This document shows, one piece after another, positions 11,680-24,033 of a stretch of DNA of 64,000 bases (positions are counted from its first letter, which is position 1; each line of letters begins with the position of its first letter). The translations under genes were made by a program, and so were the position numbers. The stretch lies in NCBI RefSeq assembly GCF_016545825.1, contig NC_052617.1, positions 4,722,001 through 4,786,000 of the forward strand, read 5' to 3'. The notes under the pieces are model-generated. The model did not search any database and was not told the DNA's origin. It saw only the letters and a list, made by a program, of their open reading frames with translations. Source of the stretch: Eucalyptus grandis. Taxonomy: Eukaryota > Streptophyta > Magnoliopsida > Myrtales > Myrtaceae.

Positions 11680-14222
11680 GAACATGCGTCACCCTATTTA
11701 CAGAGATCGTGTTCTCTTGTTTCTCTGCTCGTTCCGGGCTAGGCTACCCTCTGATTGTAGTTTCTTCCAACCAAAGACGAAAGCCAAAACGTTCAACGAA
11801 TTGATTTACCGTTCGCCATCCCAAAATTTGACAATTCACTGATGCAAATTCAAGAGTAGTAGATTTGTATATGTAGAGGCCTTCTTTAGATTGCTCCTCT
11901 ATATAAGTGAGCAGTCACTCTGTGTAATATGTTTAATTGGAAAATTAGAACATATAGAAAGGAAAGACAAACCGAAAAGCATGGAAGAGGTTGAAACCGT
12001 TTACAGAGTCTGACACATAAGTTGGAACCTAACGAAGTTGGATGACAATGAGTGAGAATGATGATGCCATGACAATCAAATAGATTTCAAAAATCATGAA
12101 TAAGAGGTTTGAATGCTAAAAGTCGTGATACGTTATCCATCCTCAGTTGATATTTGAGACAAGCGACTTCATAAAAAAATAATAACAATAATAATAATTG
12201 GGGGATCATGAAAAATTGAAAAGGAAAAAGAAAACAGAGAACTTCAAAGTCTGAACATTATGAACACTTGGTAGTTATGATACATTGTTCTCTTAAATTT
12301 TTAGACTTTAGCATAATGACATTGCACTGGCATGTAGCATAATGGTCTAGACAAACAAATAATTCACCTACCCCTTATACTTTATTGATTTTTATTCATG
12401 TTCCTTTATTCATATGAGCAATTACCCTCCAAATCCATTGAGAAGAAACAAAGAAAAAAATAGACAAAGTAAAATGAAGCGTCAAATTAATAAGCAAAAT
12501 ATATATATATATAAAAGAAATATATATATATATATATATAAAAAGAAAAGAGAAGAAAAGAAAACCATGTAGAGATCTTCATTCAACACTGCCAAGCGAT
12601 CCATTAGTCATGATCTGCCAAGTCTCGTTGCCATAAGCGTCAGACATCAAAGCCTATTCGACGAAGTGACAAGTATGCACTCTCTTATAGGAAGCACATT
12701 GCAACCATGAATCGATCATACGTCACCCCATCAACAAAGACGGTGATCTCTTCTTTCTTTGCTACTGCTCTTTGATCATAGTTTCTTCCAACCAAAGACA
12801 AAAGTTACTATAACATCCAATATCAATTTACCAGTTATTGTCGCAAAATTTGACAATTCACGAGTACGAATTCGAGAGTTATATATAGCCCTTTTTGTGT
12901 TACTCCTTTATGTAAGTGATTGGTTACTCTCTGTGATAAGTTTTATTGGAAAATTAGAACATATAAAAAAAGGAAAGAAAAACCGAAAAGCATAAAAGAG
13001 CCCGTGATCAGAGTTATACATATATGTTGGAGCCTAAAGAAATTGGGTGACAATGAGTGAGAATGGTGATAACATGACAGCTAAATAGGTTTTGAAAATC
13101 ATGAACAAGAGTTTTAAATCCTAAAAGTCGCGATATGCTTCCCATTCTCAGTCAATATTCTAGATGAGCAACTCCATAAAAGGAGAAGAACTTTTGGGAT
13201 CTTGAAAAACACAAAAGGAAAAAAAAAAATCGGAGAACTTCAAATTCTGAGCATAATGAACACTCGGTGGTTACGTCTTTTTCCTAAATTATTAGACTTT
13301 TGCATAATGACATTTCTCTAGCATGTAGCATAACGATCTAGACAAACAGATAATGCACCTGCCCCTTAATCGATTTTTATTCATTGTGGCTCGTTCTTCG
13401 ATCATTCATGTGAGCAATTCACATCCAAATCCACTGAGAAGAAACAAAGCAAAAGAAAACAGGAAAGGACAGGCAAAGGAAAATGAAGTGTCAAAGTGAA
13501 AAAGCAAAGGAAAAGACTGAAAAAGAATTATAAAACAAAAGAAAGACAAAAGATAATTAAGGCTTACAGCCTCGAATAGAGCGAGCGCGACGTGGGGTGT
13601 CGGCTTTATCAACATTGGCAGAGGCAGTACTCTCGTTCGGTGAAACGACGAGTCGACGACCCAGGACCCCACGGTGACGACAAACGTCGCCTCGGCGCGT
13701 CGTACGCATCGTGAAAAACGACGTTGCAGGCGATCCAGGGTTGAAACTGGGCTTGACCAGGATTGCCCCCGGAAGGCTTTAGACGCTTGCTGTATCCAGA
13801 CGTATCTCGGTTTGCCGCGCTTTCGATTTCAGCATTTATAATTTCCGCTGCGGGTGTGAATTGGCCCCGACAGTTGATTAATAATAACACGTGACCAATC
13901 GCCGTGTAGGCCACGATATTTGGTTTTGAGTGGGAGAGTCTCGATTTGATAAAAGGAATCACAAGCCTCAATCGGAATAAAGAACTTGCTTGCAAATCCT
14001 GGAGGTTTATCCGCCCAAGGCGCGGCCGCAGGATGCTCGTCGCCTGACTCCCCTAGTCCTGATGTTGCATCGGTGCCACGGGACCATTATGTACCCGACT
14101 CATGAACTGACCTCTGAAGATGTCCGATGGGAGGTGACCAGCCCGCCGACAAGACCTCGTCAAAGTGCTAACTAGATGAGGGTCTCCTTCCGGGCGGATT
14201 GCAAGTGGGCTCGAAATTTGAT
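11680..14222. repeat. local repeat, locus 2 (partial, full and partial units plus tail)
   Basis: It contains the 3' part of one unit (11680-12365), one complete unit (12366-13355), the start of another (13356-13590) and the tail (13592-14222). Units repeat 'ccaaccaaagac', 'ttattggaaaattagaacatat', 'aaattgggtgacaatgagtgag' and 'tagacaaaca'. AT dinucleotide runs expand near 12500-12540. The region lacks the four insertions seen in locus 1, so it shows the older arrangement there. Confidence 0.75.
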
Positions 14223-14830
14223 TCCTAGAGTTCATGGAGTTCGAATCTTTAGCGAAAACAATTATCCCTAGATCGGTTGAACTACCACATGTTGATGGTG
14301 ACAATGTGATTTTTTTGTTTTTTCTGTAGTAAATTGGGAAAAACATTTAATTTCTTTCTTCTACAAAAACAGAAAAGAACAGCAGCGATATCTTTGACTT
14401 GCGAGATCCCTAATTATTTTATGGACAAGGACCGACATCATATTAACTTGACAAGATTCTCCTTATTTAGTGAACTTTCTAGATTGGCAGAGAAATGGAG
14501 GCTGGTCTTCTGTTCACTTTGAATGCCATCGACTCCACATCTATCACTTCTTCCTGGCAGTCGACAGATAGGGATTCTCCTCCACCGCCGGTGCCTCTTC
14601 TCGAAGTTCCCGGCATGGCCACTAACTCAGGCGATAGCGATCATTTCTCACCTTGTCAGCTTCGGATTAGTCTGTACTTTTCGGGTTCTAGCATTAGGAC
14701 ACTTCACTGTGTAATGTTCAAAGATGTGATAATTTAACCTGTTTAGGCGAGCTTTCACATCGTGCCTCGCGCATGAAGGTGTATTCATAGTACACGTTTA
14801 CTCAAATTCAAATTAAAATTGGACTCGAAA
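14223..14830. other. upstream region of the transporter gene
   Basis: Short plus-strand frames here (for example 14495-14737) have no recognisable motif and are not called. The region ends at a TATA-like site that fits the MATE gene. Confidence 0.4.
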
Positions 14831-14832
14831 TC

Positions 14833-14840
14833 TATATAAA
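14833..14840 (+). promoter_or_regulatory. TATA box candidate for the MATE gene
   Basis: TATATAAA lies 261 bp before the chosen ATG, followed by a CT-rich microsatellite (about 15055-15076) of the kind common in plant 5' leaders. Position and sequence are the only evidence. Confidence 0.45.
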
Positions 14841-15100
14841 TGCCCATGTTTTCACACGTGATAGCGTCTTTCCTTTGCAACCTACTAGTGGAATTGAGGA
14901 TCGATATCATCGCGATCGAGACATCTAAAAGTACACAATTTGAACTAAGCTTCCTGTTTGACCAAAACATGTGGTAGCAGTTCGCCAACGTGATGAGGAT
15001 TAATTTTGGGCATTTATGCTCTTCCATAAAATCCCATGATCCGCCACTGATCCATCTCTCTCTCTCTCTCTCTCTCCCGTGCAAATATCATAGCTCAGAA

Positions 15101-18100
15101 ATGGGAAGTATCGACAATGAGCGAGAAGGTATGAGCGAGAGCCAACCCTTGTTGCCGGAATCGTCTCCAAACGGCCAGAGCAAGGACCTAGAGGACAGCA
15201 ACAGGGACCTGAAGACCAAGGTCTGGATCGAAACCAAGAAGCTATGGCAGATTGTCGGCCCTGCCATCTTCAGCCGCGTCTCCGCCTACTCCATGAACAT
15301 CATCAGTCAGGCCTTCGCCGGGCACCTCGGCGAGGTCGAGCTCGCCGCCTTTTCCATCGCCAACACCGTCATCGTCGGCTTCAATTTCGGTCTCCTGGTA
15401 AACGAACTGCTTCTCCTGAGACTAACTCTATTGCACATATGAATGTCGGGACACGTGTCTTAAATTTCTGAGAAGGGAACGGGGCGGATGAGATGATATG
15501 CTATTATTAATTGATGCCTTCGAAAAATATGGACAAGCATACTGTTTTTTTTTTTTTTCCCTTTGGAATTATTCTGCAACTTTGTTTGTTTTCATGGTAT
15601 CTGCAAACATTAATTGGAATTTCGTGCGGCGGAACGCAGCTCGGGATGGGGAGCGCGCTGGAGACGCTATGCGGGCAGGCCTTCGGGGCGAAGCGGTACC
15701 GCATGCTCGGCATCTACATGCAGCGGTCGTGGATCGTCCTCTTCTGCTGCTGCTTCCTGCTGCTCCCCGTCTACGTGTTCGCCGCGCCTATCATGAGGCT
15801 GTTCGGCCAGCCCGATGACGTGGCGGAGATGACGGGCGTGGCGGCGGTGTGGATGATCCCGCTCCACTTCAGCTTCGCCTTCCAGTTCCCGCTCCAGCGG
15901 TTCCTCCAGTGCCAGCTCAAGAACGCGATCACCGCGTGGACCTCGCTCGCCGCCCTCCTTTTCAACGTCCTCTTCAGCTGGCTTGCGGTCTACGTGTTCG
16001 GGTTCGGGATCGTCGGGATTTCGGTGGTGCTGGACATCTCGTGGTGGATCATGGTCTTCGGGCTGTTCGGTTACACCTCCTGCGGGGGGTGCCCGTTGAC
16101 GTGGTCCGGCTTCTCGACGGAGGCGTTCTCGGGGCTCTGGGAATTCCTCAAGCTCTCGGCGGCTTCTGGGGTCATGCTCTGGTGAGAATTCGTGTTCGTG
16201 TTCGTGTTCGTTTTTTTATCGAGTTTCAATCTCAGGTTGTCGATTCTTCCATTTCCCAATGTCCTAATTTTTATTTTTTTTTTTTTTTTTGAAAAAATAT
16301 GTCCTTAAGTTGAATTTGGCTAACTGGGTTTTGGTTTTTTGTTTCATTGAGAAAAGCTTGGAAAACTGGTACTATCGAATACTGATACTGCTCACCGGGT
16401 ACTTACAAGATGCGACTGTCGCAGTAGATGCTTTGTCAATCTGGTACGTCTCGTTTTACCATTTTCTATATGATCTCTTACTTATTGGGCCGTTATTAGA
16501 CTTCGGCTTGATAGACTTTGGCGTATAGCGGCCAGCCTAGCGGAGGTTCATTAGACTTTGGCTTGATAGACTTTGGCGTAAGGCAGCCAGCCTAGCAGAG
16601 GTTTTGAAGTCTATCTTTTCATCCAAATGTGGAGGCTATTACATCCGTCGATTCAATAATGGTTAAGGTCGGGGATCTACTTTCATCACCAGAGAGTCAG
16701 AGACCCCTCACTTTCTCCTCAAATATTTTTCTTTAGTAGGGATATTACGGGATCTGCAATTTTAGGGTGAATCTTCCACTCGTTTCTTTTCTCTTAGGTC
16801 CAACATGATCATATAGGAAGTGATTATTCTCGCTGGTCACAGAAAAACACTTAATTCTGAAACCTCATATTATATTGAAAAACAAACCTTATTTTTCGGA
16901 AATGGCGATTTTAAGGAAATCGAAGTGCATTTTCTACGTGCGGACATCTTATGGTCCGCTGGAAAAATGGAAGTCATAACTCAAGAAAAGCAGCTTGCTT
17001 TTGGACTCACTTGGCTTTGTATTCGTGTCCATATCTTGCAGCATGAGCATCAATGGTTGGGAGATGATGATCCCACTCGCTTTCTTCGCTGCAACCGGGT
17101 ACGCCTTTCTGTCTCTGTCTCTCTCTCTCTCTTTCTCTCCGCATTACCTCGAGCTAACAGTCAAGCGTCTTCCGTAGCTTGACTTTGACATTAAACGAAT
17201 TAACGCTTTGCCCGACCAGTTTCCTCTGACCTCAATTGGATTTCACAGGGTTCGGGTGGCGAACGAGCTGGGCGCCGGTAACGGCCAGCGTGCCAAGTTC
17301 GCGACCCAGGTCTCCGTGGTCCAATCGACCATAATCGGCATCTTCTTCTTTGTTCTGATCATGGTATTTCACGATAAGTTCGCATACATATTCACGACGA
17401 CCGAGGACGTCCTGGAAGAGGTCGACCAGCTCTCCCTCCTCTTAGGAGTCACGATCCTCCTCAACAGTGTCCAACCGATTCTGTCAGGTAATGTTCCTTA
17501 AAAACTTTCATTAGTAGGCGCAACATCGGTCATTGTCGTGCCAACACATAAATATGTGCACCCAAATGCCCGTTCTTTTTTTCCTAAACCGTCCGTCATT
17601 ACTTCAGTTCGTTGCCAAAACTTACTATATTGACGGGTAGTTATTATTACGCTGTGCCCGTAGAATCCATTGCTCGGCTTATTATACTTGTAGTAATACA
17701 CGCCAAGACTATACTTGTGCGAGTCTTTATATTTAAACAGTTTATGTCAAACTTTGAACCTAACAACATACTCTTGTTTAATTTATGACAGGAGTAGCCG
17801 TGGGATCGGGATGGCAAGCGTACGTCGCTTACATAAACCTAGGATGTTATTACGTTGTCGGGCTCCCTCTCGGATTAATTTTGGGATGGTGGGCTGGTTG
17901 GGGTGTTAAGGTATGCTTTTCGCCTAATTTACGCGTCACCTAAAATTAACATGTTAAATATGGTCATTGTAATTGGTGGATGGAGATTTCATGGAGTTTT
18001 TGGAAGATCTAATAATTTGTGAATGCATCTTTTAGGGCATGTGGGGTGGGATGATATTTGGCGGCACGGCGGTTCAGACAGTGGTCCTAGCTATAATAAC

Positions 18101-18326
18101 TATACGTTCAGATTGGGATAACGAGGTACATATGCACGATCATAAGTATATGTTTGTTGACATTCTCTCTCTTAAACACTTCATTGAAAATCTCGTGACG
18201 GTTGGTTTCATTCAGGCTAAGAAAGCTGCCGAGCGGGTGAACAAGTACTCTACCTCAAAGCCCGAAAACGATGAACTAGAGGACAGTGCTGACGGAGATA
18301 GCGGCAGCAGCTACCCTCGCGGTTAG
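15101..18326 (+). CDS. MATE efflux transporter, DETOXIFICATION 27-like (8 exons)
   Basis: Multidrug and toxic compound extrusion proteins export organic solutes in exchange for H+ across the plasma or vacuolar membrane. Exons with GT-AG borders: 15101-15397, 15640-16181, 16357-16443, 17042-17098, 17249-17487, 17792-17910, 18036-18125 and 18216-18326. They join in frame to 513 residues, the usual MATE length. The protein starts MGSIDNEREG, has a hydrophilic N-terminus, then VGPAIFSRVSAYSMNIISQAF, LGMGSALETLCGQAFGA, PLQRFLQCQLKN, MLCLENWYYRILIL, GVRVANELGAGNG, LNSVQPILSGVAVGSGWQ and GMWGGMIFGGTAVQT, the MATE signature blocks in order. Two repeats of six helices are expected. An in-frame ATG at 14990 would add 37 residues but lies outside the conserved start. 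AATAAA at 18460 is a likely poly-A signal. It resembles Arabidopsis DTX27 / ripening-responsive proteins from memory; the substrate is unknown. No disabling change was seen. Confidence 0.92.
16495..16604. repeat. 55-bp tandem duplication in MATE intron 3
   Basis: ATTAGACTT at 16495 begins a 55-bp unit ('ggcttgatagactttggcgta', 'gccagcctagc', 'gaggtt') repeated from 16550 with a few changes. It lies wholly inside the intron between exons 3 and 4, so it does not alter the protein. Confidence 0.85.
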
Positions 18327-18469
18327 GACTCTACTGCTGGGCGGTTGAAGCATTGAGCAGCCGTCCAAGTCCACATTATGGTGAGCCTCCATCGTAGGAT
18401 AACGCAAGCAAGCAAGCAACAACTCCAGGACAGAACATGGGAAGGAACATTTTGGTTTTAATAAAAGCA

Positions 18470-18995
18470 AATTTTCAAAGTTTTTCTGACCACAAAACAT
18501 TGGTCCCAATTTTTTTTAAATCTAATCATCAATGCTTGATATGATATTTAATTGGACTGGCTTATTCATGCCCATCATTTCGTCCGTTACCCGACAGTCC
18601 GTGATGGGGTCTATTGCATTTACGATCTGACGAGGGAAGTTGACCGGCAACCTTGGCCCCTTCTGTAATCGTGAGAGAGTTGAGTTGTGGCGCTCCAATC
18701 CAGATATAGCCTCAGTTATATACATTCAATGTTGCTGTTCTCTGCCTTTAGCTTTGTGTCATGCTTCTTGCCATCTTATGGATGGTCCGTCTTGACTGTT
18801 AATAACAACAGTAATGGAGTTATCGTAGCTGGTATAGTATGGGAATTGGTTTTATAAATGATGAAAGATATTGTACTCAAATGTCTAAATAGACCGGTTA
18901 GCTTAGATTACTATAACAAATTTGTCACGCCGCTTAACGAGTTAATTTGATGAGACAATGACAATAATAAATATGTAATGTGGTCATTGAACTTA
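18470..18995. other. intergenic, downstream of the MATE gene
   Basis: This is AT-rich sequence with no gene recognised. A minus-strand 67-codon frame (18522-18725) has no known motif. Confidence 0.4.
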
Positions 18996-18999
18996 ATTT

Positions 19000-20660
19000 G
19001 TTCAATATGGTACCTGAATTTTCAATACATGTTTAATTTAGTTTTTGAACTAGATTGAATAAAATAATATAATAGTTGAGGATTAGATTGGACATTCACC
19101 AAAAGTTTAGAAATCGCATTAAACAAATTAAAAGTTTATAGCCACATTGCATATTTAATCGAGGTTCATATTACTTGTATAATTTTCCGTAATTTGACAT
19201 ATGAGTCTTGGCATCTAGGACATCAGCCGTGCATAGCAAATTGCCAATGTAATCAATTCTTCCAATTTTGGTAGGAAATTGCTAACATTGATATGAGTCG
19301 TCCTATGTGACACCATAGCACTAATATAGACCATTTTTGCAAATTCATTTATTTTTTTGAATTACTTACATATTTATTTATTTATTTATTTTCTTTCTTT
19401 ATTGTTGTCGGCAACCCTCATGGGCCACTGGGCAAGGAAGAGGTGGCAAAATGGGTCCATGTTTTTTCACAAATGGGTCAAATGTGGGTTATGAAGTTGT
19501 AATGGGCCATAACCCACATTCGACCCATTTTAAGTTCAGTTTTATATGGGTTGAAAATGGGTCGCGTGTGACCCATTTTCAACCCATTTTTAAAACCTAA
19601 AAACATGAACTTCCTCAGCGATAGCCCTTCAACCCACCTTGCTTGCTCGCCTTCGAGCCACCTCCGCCACTCGCCGCCGCGGCTCGCCTCCGAGTCGCCT
19701 CCATTGCCCACCTCTAAGGCTCGCCTCCGTCACTCCCTCGAAGGTCGCCAATGATTGAGCCTCGCCGGATCTCTCGACCTCACCAACGACTAGCGACGCT
19801 CAAGCTCACCGCGTCGAGCGGGGCCTCGACCTCATAGATCGGGAGATCGAGCCTCACTCGACGTCGGCGAGGCTCGAGACTCGCCCGACGCCGGCGAGGC
19901 TTGAGACTCACCAAATGCGGCAAGGCTCGAGCTTGCCGGCATCGGGCGGGGCCTTGGCCTCACCGGATCGGCAAGATCGAGCCCCGCCCAACACCAGCAA
20001 GCTCGATCTCGCTTGTGGCCGATCGCCAACCAAATACTACCAAGAAGAAGAAAAAAAAAAAATATTAAAATTAAAAATGATATTTTAAAAAATAAAAATA
20101 ATTAAAATTTATATTTAAAAAATAAAAATAATTACAAATTATATTTAAAAAAATTAAAGATTTGATTTTTTTAAAAATATTTTAAAAGAATTATAAAAAT
20201 TTTCCATTAAATTTGTATTGCATAAAAAATATTAAAAAATTTGTATTGCATAAAAATATTTTAATAATAAGTATGTTTTAGCAATATACGGGTCGGGTTG
20301 GGAATGGTCACTAGATTTACATTATAAGAATATGGATTAAAACGGATTAAATGGGTCAAATATGAGTTGGCCCATTTTCAACCCAACCCACCCATTTGCC
20401 ATCCCTAGGCAAGGGCCTGCAAGCCCTTAAGGACTATTGACAAGGGTTGTGACCCTCGCCGACTATAGGTGAGGCAACCCTCACTCATTCTGCATTGACC
20501 ATTGTCTATGGCCGATCTCCAACCATTGCTAGAGACCAGCTATCGACGAAATGGAAAGAAAAATACATCAAAAGGAAAAAAAATTCAGAAAAAATCTTAA
20601 TTGAAAAGGTTTCAGATTAAATTGATACAAGTAAATACATTTAGAAGTTTTTAAATAATT
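19000..20660. mobile_element. older TIR element interrupted by an hAT-like element
   Basis: The left part (19000-19430) and right part (20416-20660) belong to one element of the 'accaattcagtc' style: 'aggaaattgctaacattgatatgagtcgtcctatgtgacacc' type wording occurs on the left, and the reverse complement of the right end reads 'ttgtatcaatttaatctgaaacc'. The GC-rich core 'aagggcctgcaagccc' is cut by the inner element at 19439-20407. The outer limits are approximate. Confidence 0.5.
19439..20407. mobile_element. hAT-like non-autonomous element (969 bp), nested
   Basis: The left end AGAGGTGGCAAAATGGGT is inverted at the right end (reverse complement TAGGGATGGCAAATGGGT). The 8-bp flanks GGCAAGGA (19431-19438) and GGCAAGGG (20408-20415) match at 7 of 8, and an 8-bp duplication is typical of hAT elements. 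Subterminal 'gacccattt' and 'aaatgggtc' motifs recur many times. The core (19620-20030) is GC-rich 'gcgaggctcgag' sequence. It has no transposase. The element entering at 63913 has the same terminus. Confidence 0.75.
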
Positions 20661-20664
20661 TTCA

Positions 20665-21707
20665 TGAAGATATTTGACACGTGGCTTGACTATTTCGATA
20701 AATAATTCATGTATGAATTTGAACGGAGTATCTCCAGCTCGCGACATGAAATTCTTAGCTCTATAGCTAAGTTGTCCGATCAAATCTTTGCTCACAATAA
20801 TTGCAAGACCAACATTCTTAGCTCAATAGAGTGTTCTCCTACGTTCCCTCTTAACAGCGCCTTTGGCCAAATCCTCCAAAGTCAATTTCAAGAGTGCAAC
20901 TAATCTTCTATACTTATATCAATGTTTTTATCCATAAGTATCCAATTGCCTGTCCCCACGAAACCTACCAGTCAAATTAATAATTCAAAAGCGACAGTAA
21001 ATATAATAGAGGGAGTAGTTTTAGGATGATGTACATGTGCCGGGCCCCCAACGCCGAGAACTCAAAACTCTCCCATCATATCTTCGACGACTTCATATTG
21101 TTCGCGAATTCATTTAGCATTAATAATAATCAGAATAACAGTACATATCTATATAAATCACCATCTGCTAACTGTTTTTTCTTTTCTTTTCTTTTTTTCC
21201 CCTTTTTAATGCCAATTTCAGACAGGTAGCCATTTTATTATTCTTAGCTTCCCAATAATGGATAAGCTCTACTCATCAACTTGCGGATATGTGAACCTTT
21301 ATCCCTCTTCAATTAAGTTTAATGAGTAAAAGTTTAGATGGACTTTTCTGACGTTGTGTACAGGTGTACTTCAGTGATTAAGTTAATTTTTTTTAAGGAT
21401 TTAGATTATGCCTCCATTTGTTTCGCAAAGAATAAATTATTTAAAACATATTTTTCTAAAAATAATCACTTGTATTGTTGAAAATAATAAGTCAATGAAA
21501 ATTATTTTCATTACCTATAACAATTTATATCTAAACATTTTTACGTGCGATGTAAATATTTTTTGTTCATTCATTTTTGTAAACCATGCAAGTAGTTATT
21601 TTATTTTTTTTGAAATTTTTTTACAAGTGATTCATTTTTTGCAAAATAAACAGAGCATAAGTATTTTTTTTCCAAAAGATTTGATGATAGCTTTTATTAC
21701 GAGCTAT
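20665..21707. other. intergenic, no gene seen
   Basis: No recognisable coding motif was found. Short frames at 20709-20903 and 21408-21779 are AT-rich and unsupported. Confidence 0.4.
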
Positions 21708-21720
21708 CATGCTCTAAAGT

Positions 21721-21940
21721 TTTTTTTTTTTTTTTTTTTTTTTGTGATTGAGGATTTGCACCGAGCCTACCCTTGTTAGCTTACGCCGATTTTGGGTCTC
21801 ATGGACCTTCGCAGTAAAGGCCCAATAACGACTATATCTTAGGGGAAATTGGCCTGGCAACCTACTGCCAGAGCCTCCCGCTTTAATCACTAACAACGCA
21901 GGGTTTCGAATCCTTGACCTCCTTTACCCACACGTGGGTT
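21721..21940 (-). mobile_element. tRNA-related SINE with 17-bp target-site duplication
   Basis: The exact 17-bp repeat CATGCTCTAAAGTTTTT flanks it (21708-21724, 21941-21957). On the minus strand it reads from 'cccacgtgtgggtaaagg' through GGATTCGAAACCC, which resembles a pol III B box, to a 3' poly-A (the T-run at 21721-21743). The length of ~220 bp fits SINEs of the Au type, although that family name is from memory. It is complete and apparently young, given the perfect duplication. Confidence 0.8.
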
Positions 21941-21957
21941 CATGCTCTAAAGTTTTT

Positions 21958-23022
21958 CTATAATGAATAAACCATGTGTTGAGAATTGTCTCTATTGTTT
22001 CTCAATTTTTCAAATCTATGTTACTGTATGCGCAATGACATAGGGTACCTTTTTTTCCTCACTTTTAGCGTGGTTTGAGGGTAATAATTGAAAATAACGG
22101 GACAAAGTTAATCTATCATTAATCTCTACAGAACCCTTGATGATTTATACTTGTAAATCACTCCTGATTAATTATTATTACTCAATGACGGATTCATTCA
22201 ATGATAACCACCATGATAATCTCCCGTGGCAAGTGTTAATTATACTTTATCATATATATATAGAATTATGTTTGAATCAAGGAACCTTCTATGCTTAGAA
22301 TATATTGAGACCACCAATTTTCCTTCTGAAATAACGACACGTCATCCTAAAAGGTAAACAAAAAAAGAAAAGCCATTTACCCTTTTACATTGTGTAAATG
22401 GATTTTCTTTGTGTCGCATCGTCAATGTTAATTGTATTGACCTGCCCTAAATTGAGAGAAACGGGGTCTATCTCAACTCATCTTGTCGGCCATCCCTCTT
22501 GCTCCATGTACATGTACTAACCGAGACAACCAATCATGGCACGCGAAAAATTGATGGTGTTAGACGAAGTTGTGATTTTCTAGCTTCCCGATTCGTCAAG
22601 TTTCATTCGACGAGCACGCCATTTTCTTGGCGATGGAGAGGGATCCGAACAGGAAAGTTCCCTGGAAGCCAATTAGAGTACAACCTCGAACCTAGGACTG
22701 TGTTGTGAGGCTCTAAAATGGAGCTCAGGTAGAGTAAGAGAAGTTAGGGTTTAGTTACATTTTTCTAAATCTTATAGGCAAAGTGTCCGGCGGAAGAATC
22801 GTTCAAAAAATAAACTCGTGTAAGACGTTGCGAAGAAAATCGGAGCACGTGGAAAGTCTTTGTCAATAAAGAGTATTTGACAATTTTTCCTTCATCGGCA
22901 CATCTTTTTCAACCCTATGGAAAGGACGGAGGACAGAGAAGGGGAACAAATCTCACGAACGCCATTCACACTTGACACAGCTCGTCGCCAGTTTGTACAA
23001 GTTTTGAACCAATCGCAACACG
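21958..23022. other. intergenic, downstream of the ANTH gene
   Basis: No gene recognised. 22920-23022 would hold the 3' UTR of the minus-strand ANTH gene. Confidence 0.4.
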
Positions 23023-24033
23023 TCACAAAACAGTCGTCAAAGCATTAAAAGAAAACCTGTCCCGCCACGGAAGCCAAGCACCGCCGGGGACGACCGTCGA
23101 GCTCTGGTCGCCACCTCGCATGAGACCGAGCACCTTCTCCTTCGTTCGCGGGATCAAGTCCCACAGCCCGTCGGCGTTCGCCTTGTTCACGAACAGCGAA
23201 GCCAGCCTCTCTCGGCAACCTTCGATTCGCTCCAGAGCGCTCTGCAACCGAGTCAGATGGCCGAAACTCAAGCTGCCCGATCTCTCCTCGCTGCCCAACT
23301 CCTCCACTCTCGAGCACACTTCGCACCGGATCATCCGGTAATCTTGACAGACTGATCGCACGACCTCGTATACCAGATCGTTCTTCCGAAGATGCAGCGA
23401 CCCCGGGACGTCGCTCACTTGCTCGAGAGAGCTCGCGAGGACTTCGAGCTCCCGCATCAAATCCGAGCTCGTCGCTGCTCGCATCCTCTCTCGTTTGTAT
23501 TCTCTTTTCGCTTGAGAACAAGGAGATGAAGACGAAGAAGAAAGAACGTAACCCAGAGCGTGAGAAGCGATGAGGCTCTGCTCGAGCGTCGCCGCGTACC
23601 ATCTCACCCACGACGAGTACTCCTTCGCCTCCTCGTCGAAGTCGTCGTTGAACTTGCACAGGCTGAGGAAATTCTTCCCCTCGAAGGCAAAGGAATAGAG
23701 GCGGAGGTTCTGGTCGTGCGGGCTCCGGTGGATCATGATGCCGTGGAGCGCGAAGAGGCATTTCAGCGCGACGAAGGCGTTGCGCGTGCGGTGGAGGCGG
23801 GCCGTCAGGTACCAGATGCACGCGGACGCGGTGATGCCGGACCCCAGGCCGAGGGAGAGGACGGCGGCGACCCGGTGCTCCGCGGGGGCGGCGGCGGACT
23901 TGTGGGTGGTGGCGCGGACGACGGTGGCGCGCGTGGCGGAGACGGCGGGCTTCGCGGAGAGCGACGCCTTGAAGAGCGAGCCTCTGTCCTTCACGGCGCC
24001 GACGATGTCCCTGAGCTTCTTCCGTTGCCCCAT
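23023..24033 (-). CDS. putative clathrin assembly protein, ANTH domain (At4g40080-like)
   Basis: ANTH/AP180-type adaptors bind phosphoinositides and cargo SNAREs and recruit clathrin at the plasma membrane. This single exon encodes 336 residues from the ATG at 24033 (MGQRKKLRDIVGAVKDRGSLFKASL). Family blocks follow: ATTHKSAAAPAEHRV (about residues 41-55), then LTARLHRTRNAFVALKCLFALHGIM (75-99) and LRLYSFAFEGKNFLSLCKFND, WVRWYAATLEQ in the later ANTH helices. Compared with AP180/CALM types the C-terminal unstructured tail is short, and I saw no clear NPF, DPF or clathrin-box repeat, so its clathrin contact is uncertain. Serine-rich SSSSSSPCS near residue 163 is probably a loop. A CT-rich leader lies upstream (about 24067-24115). 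Plus-strand frames over it are shadows. Confidence 0.85.
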   Translation of the reverse strand: MGQRKKLRDIVGAVKDRGSLFKASLSAKPAVSATRATVVRATTHKSAAAPAEHRVAAVLSLGLGSGITASACIWYLTARLHRTRNAFVALKCLFALHGIMIHRSPHDQNLRLYSFAFEGKNFLSLCKFNDDFDEEAKEYSSWVRWYAATLEQSLIASHALGYVLSSSSSSPCSQAKREYKRERMRAATSSDLMRELEVLASSLEQVSDVPGSLHLRKNDLVYEVVRSVCQDYRMIRCEVCSRVEELGSEERSGSLSFGHLTRLQSALERIEGCRERLASLFVNKANADGLWDLIPRTKEKVLGLMRGGDQSSTVVPGGAWLPWRDRFSFNALTTVL

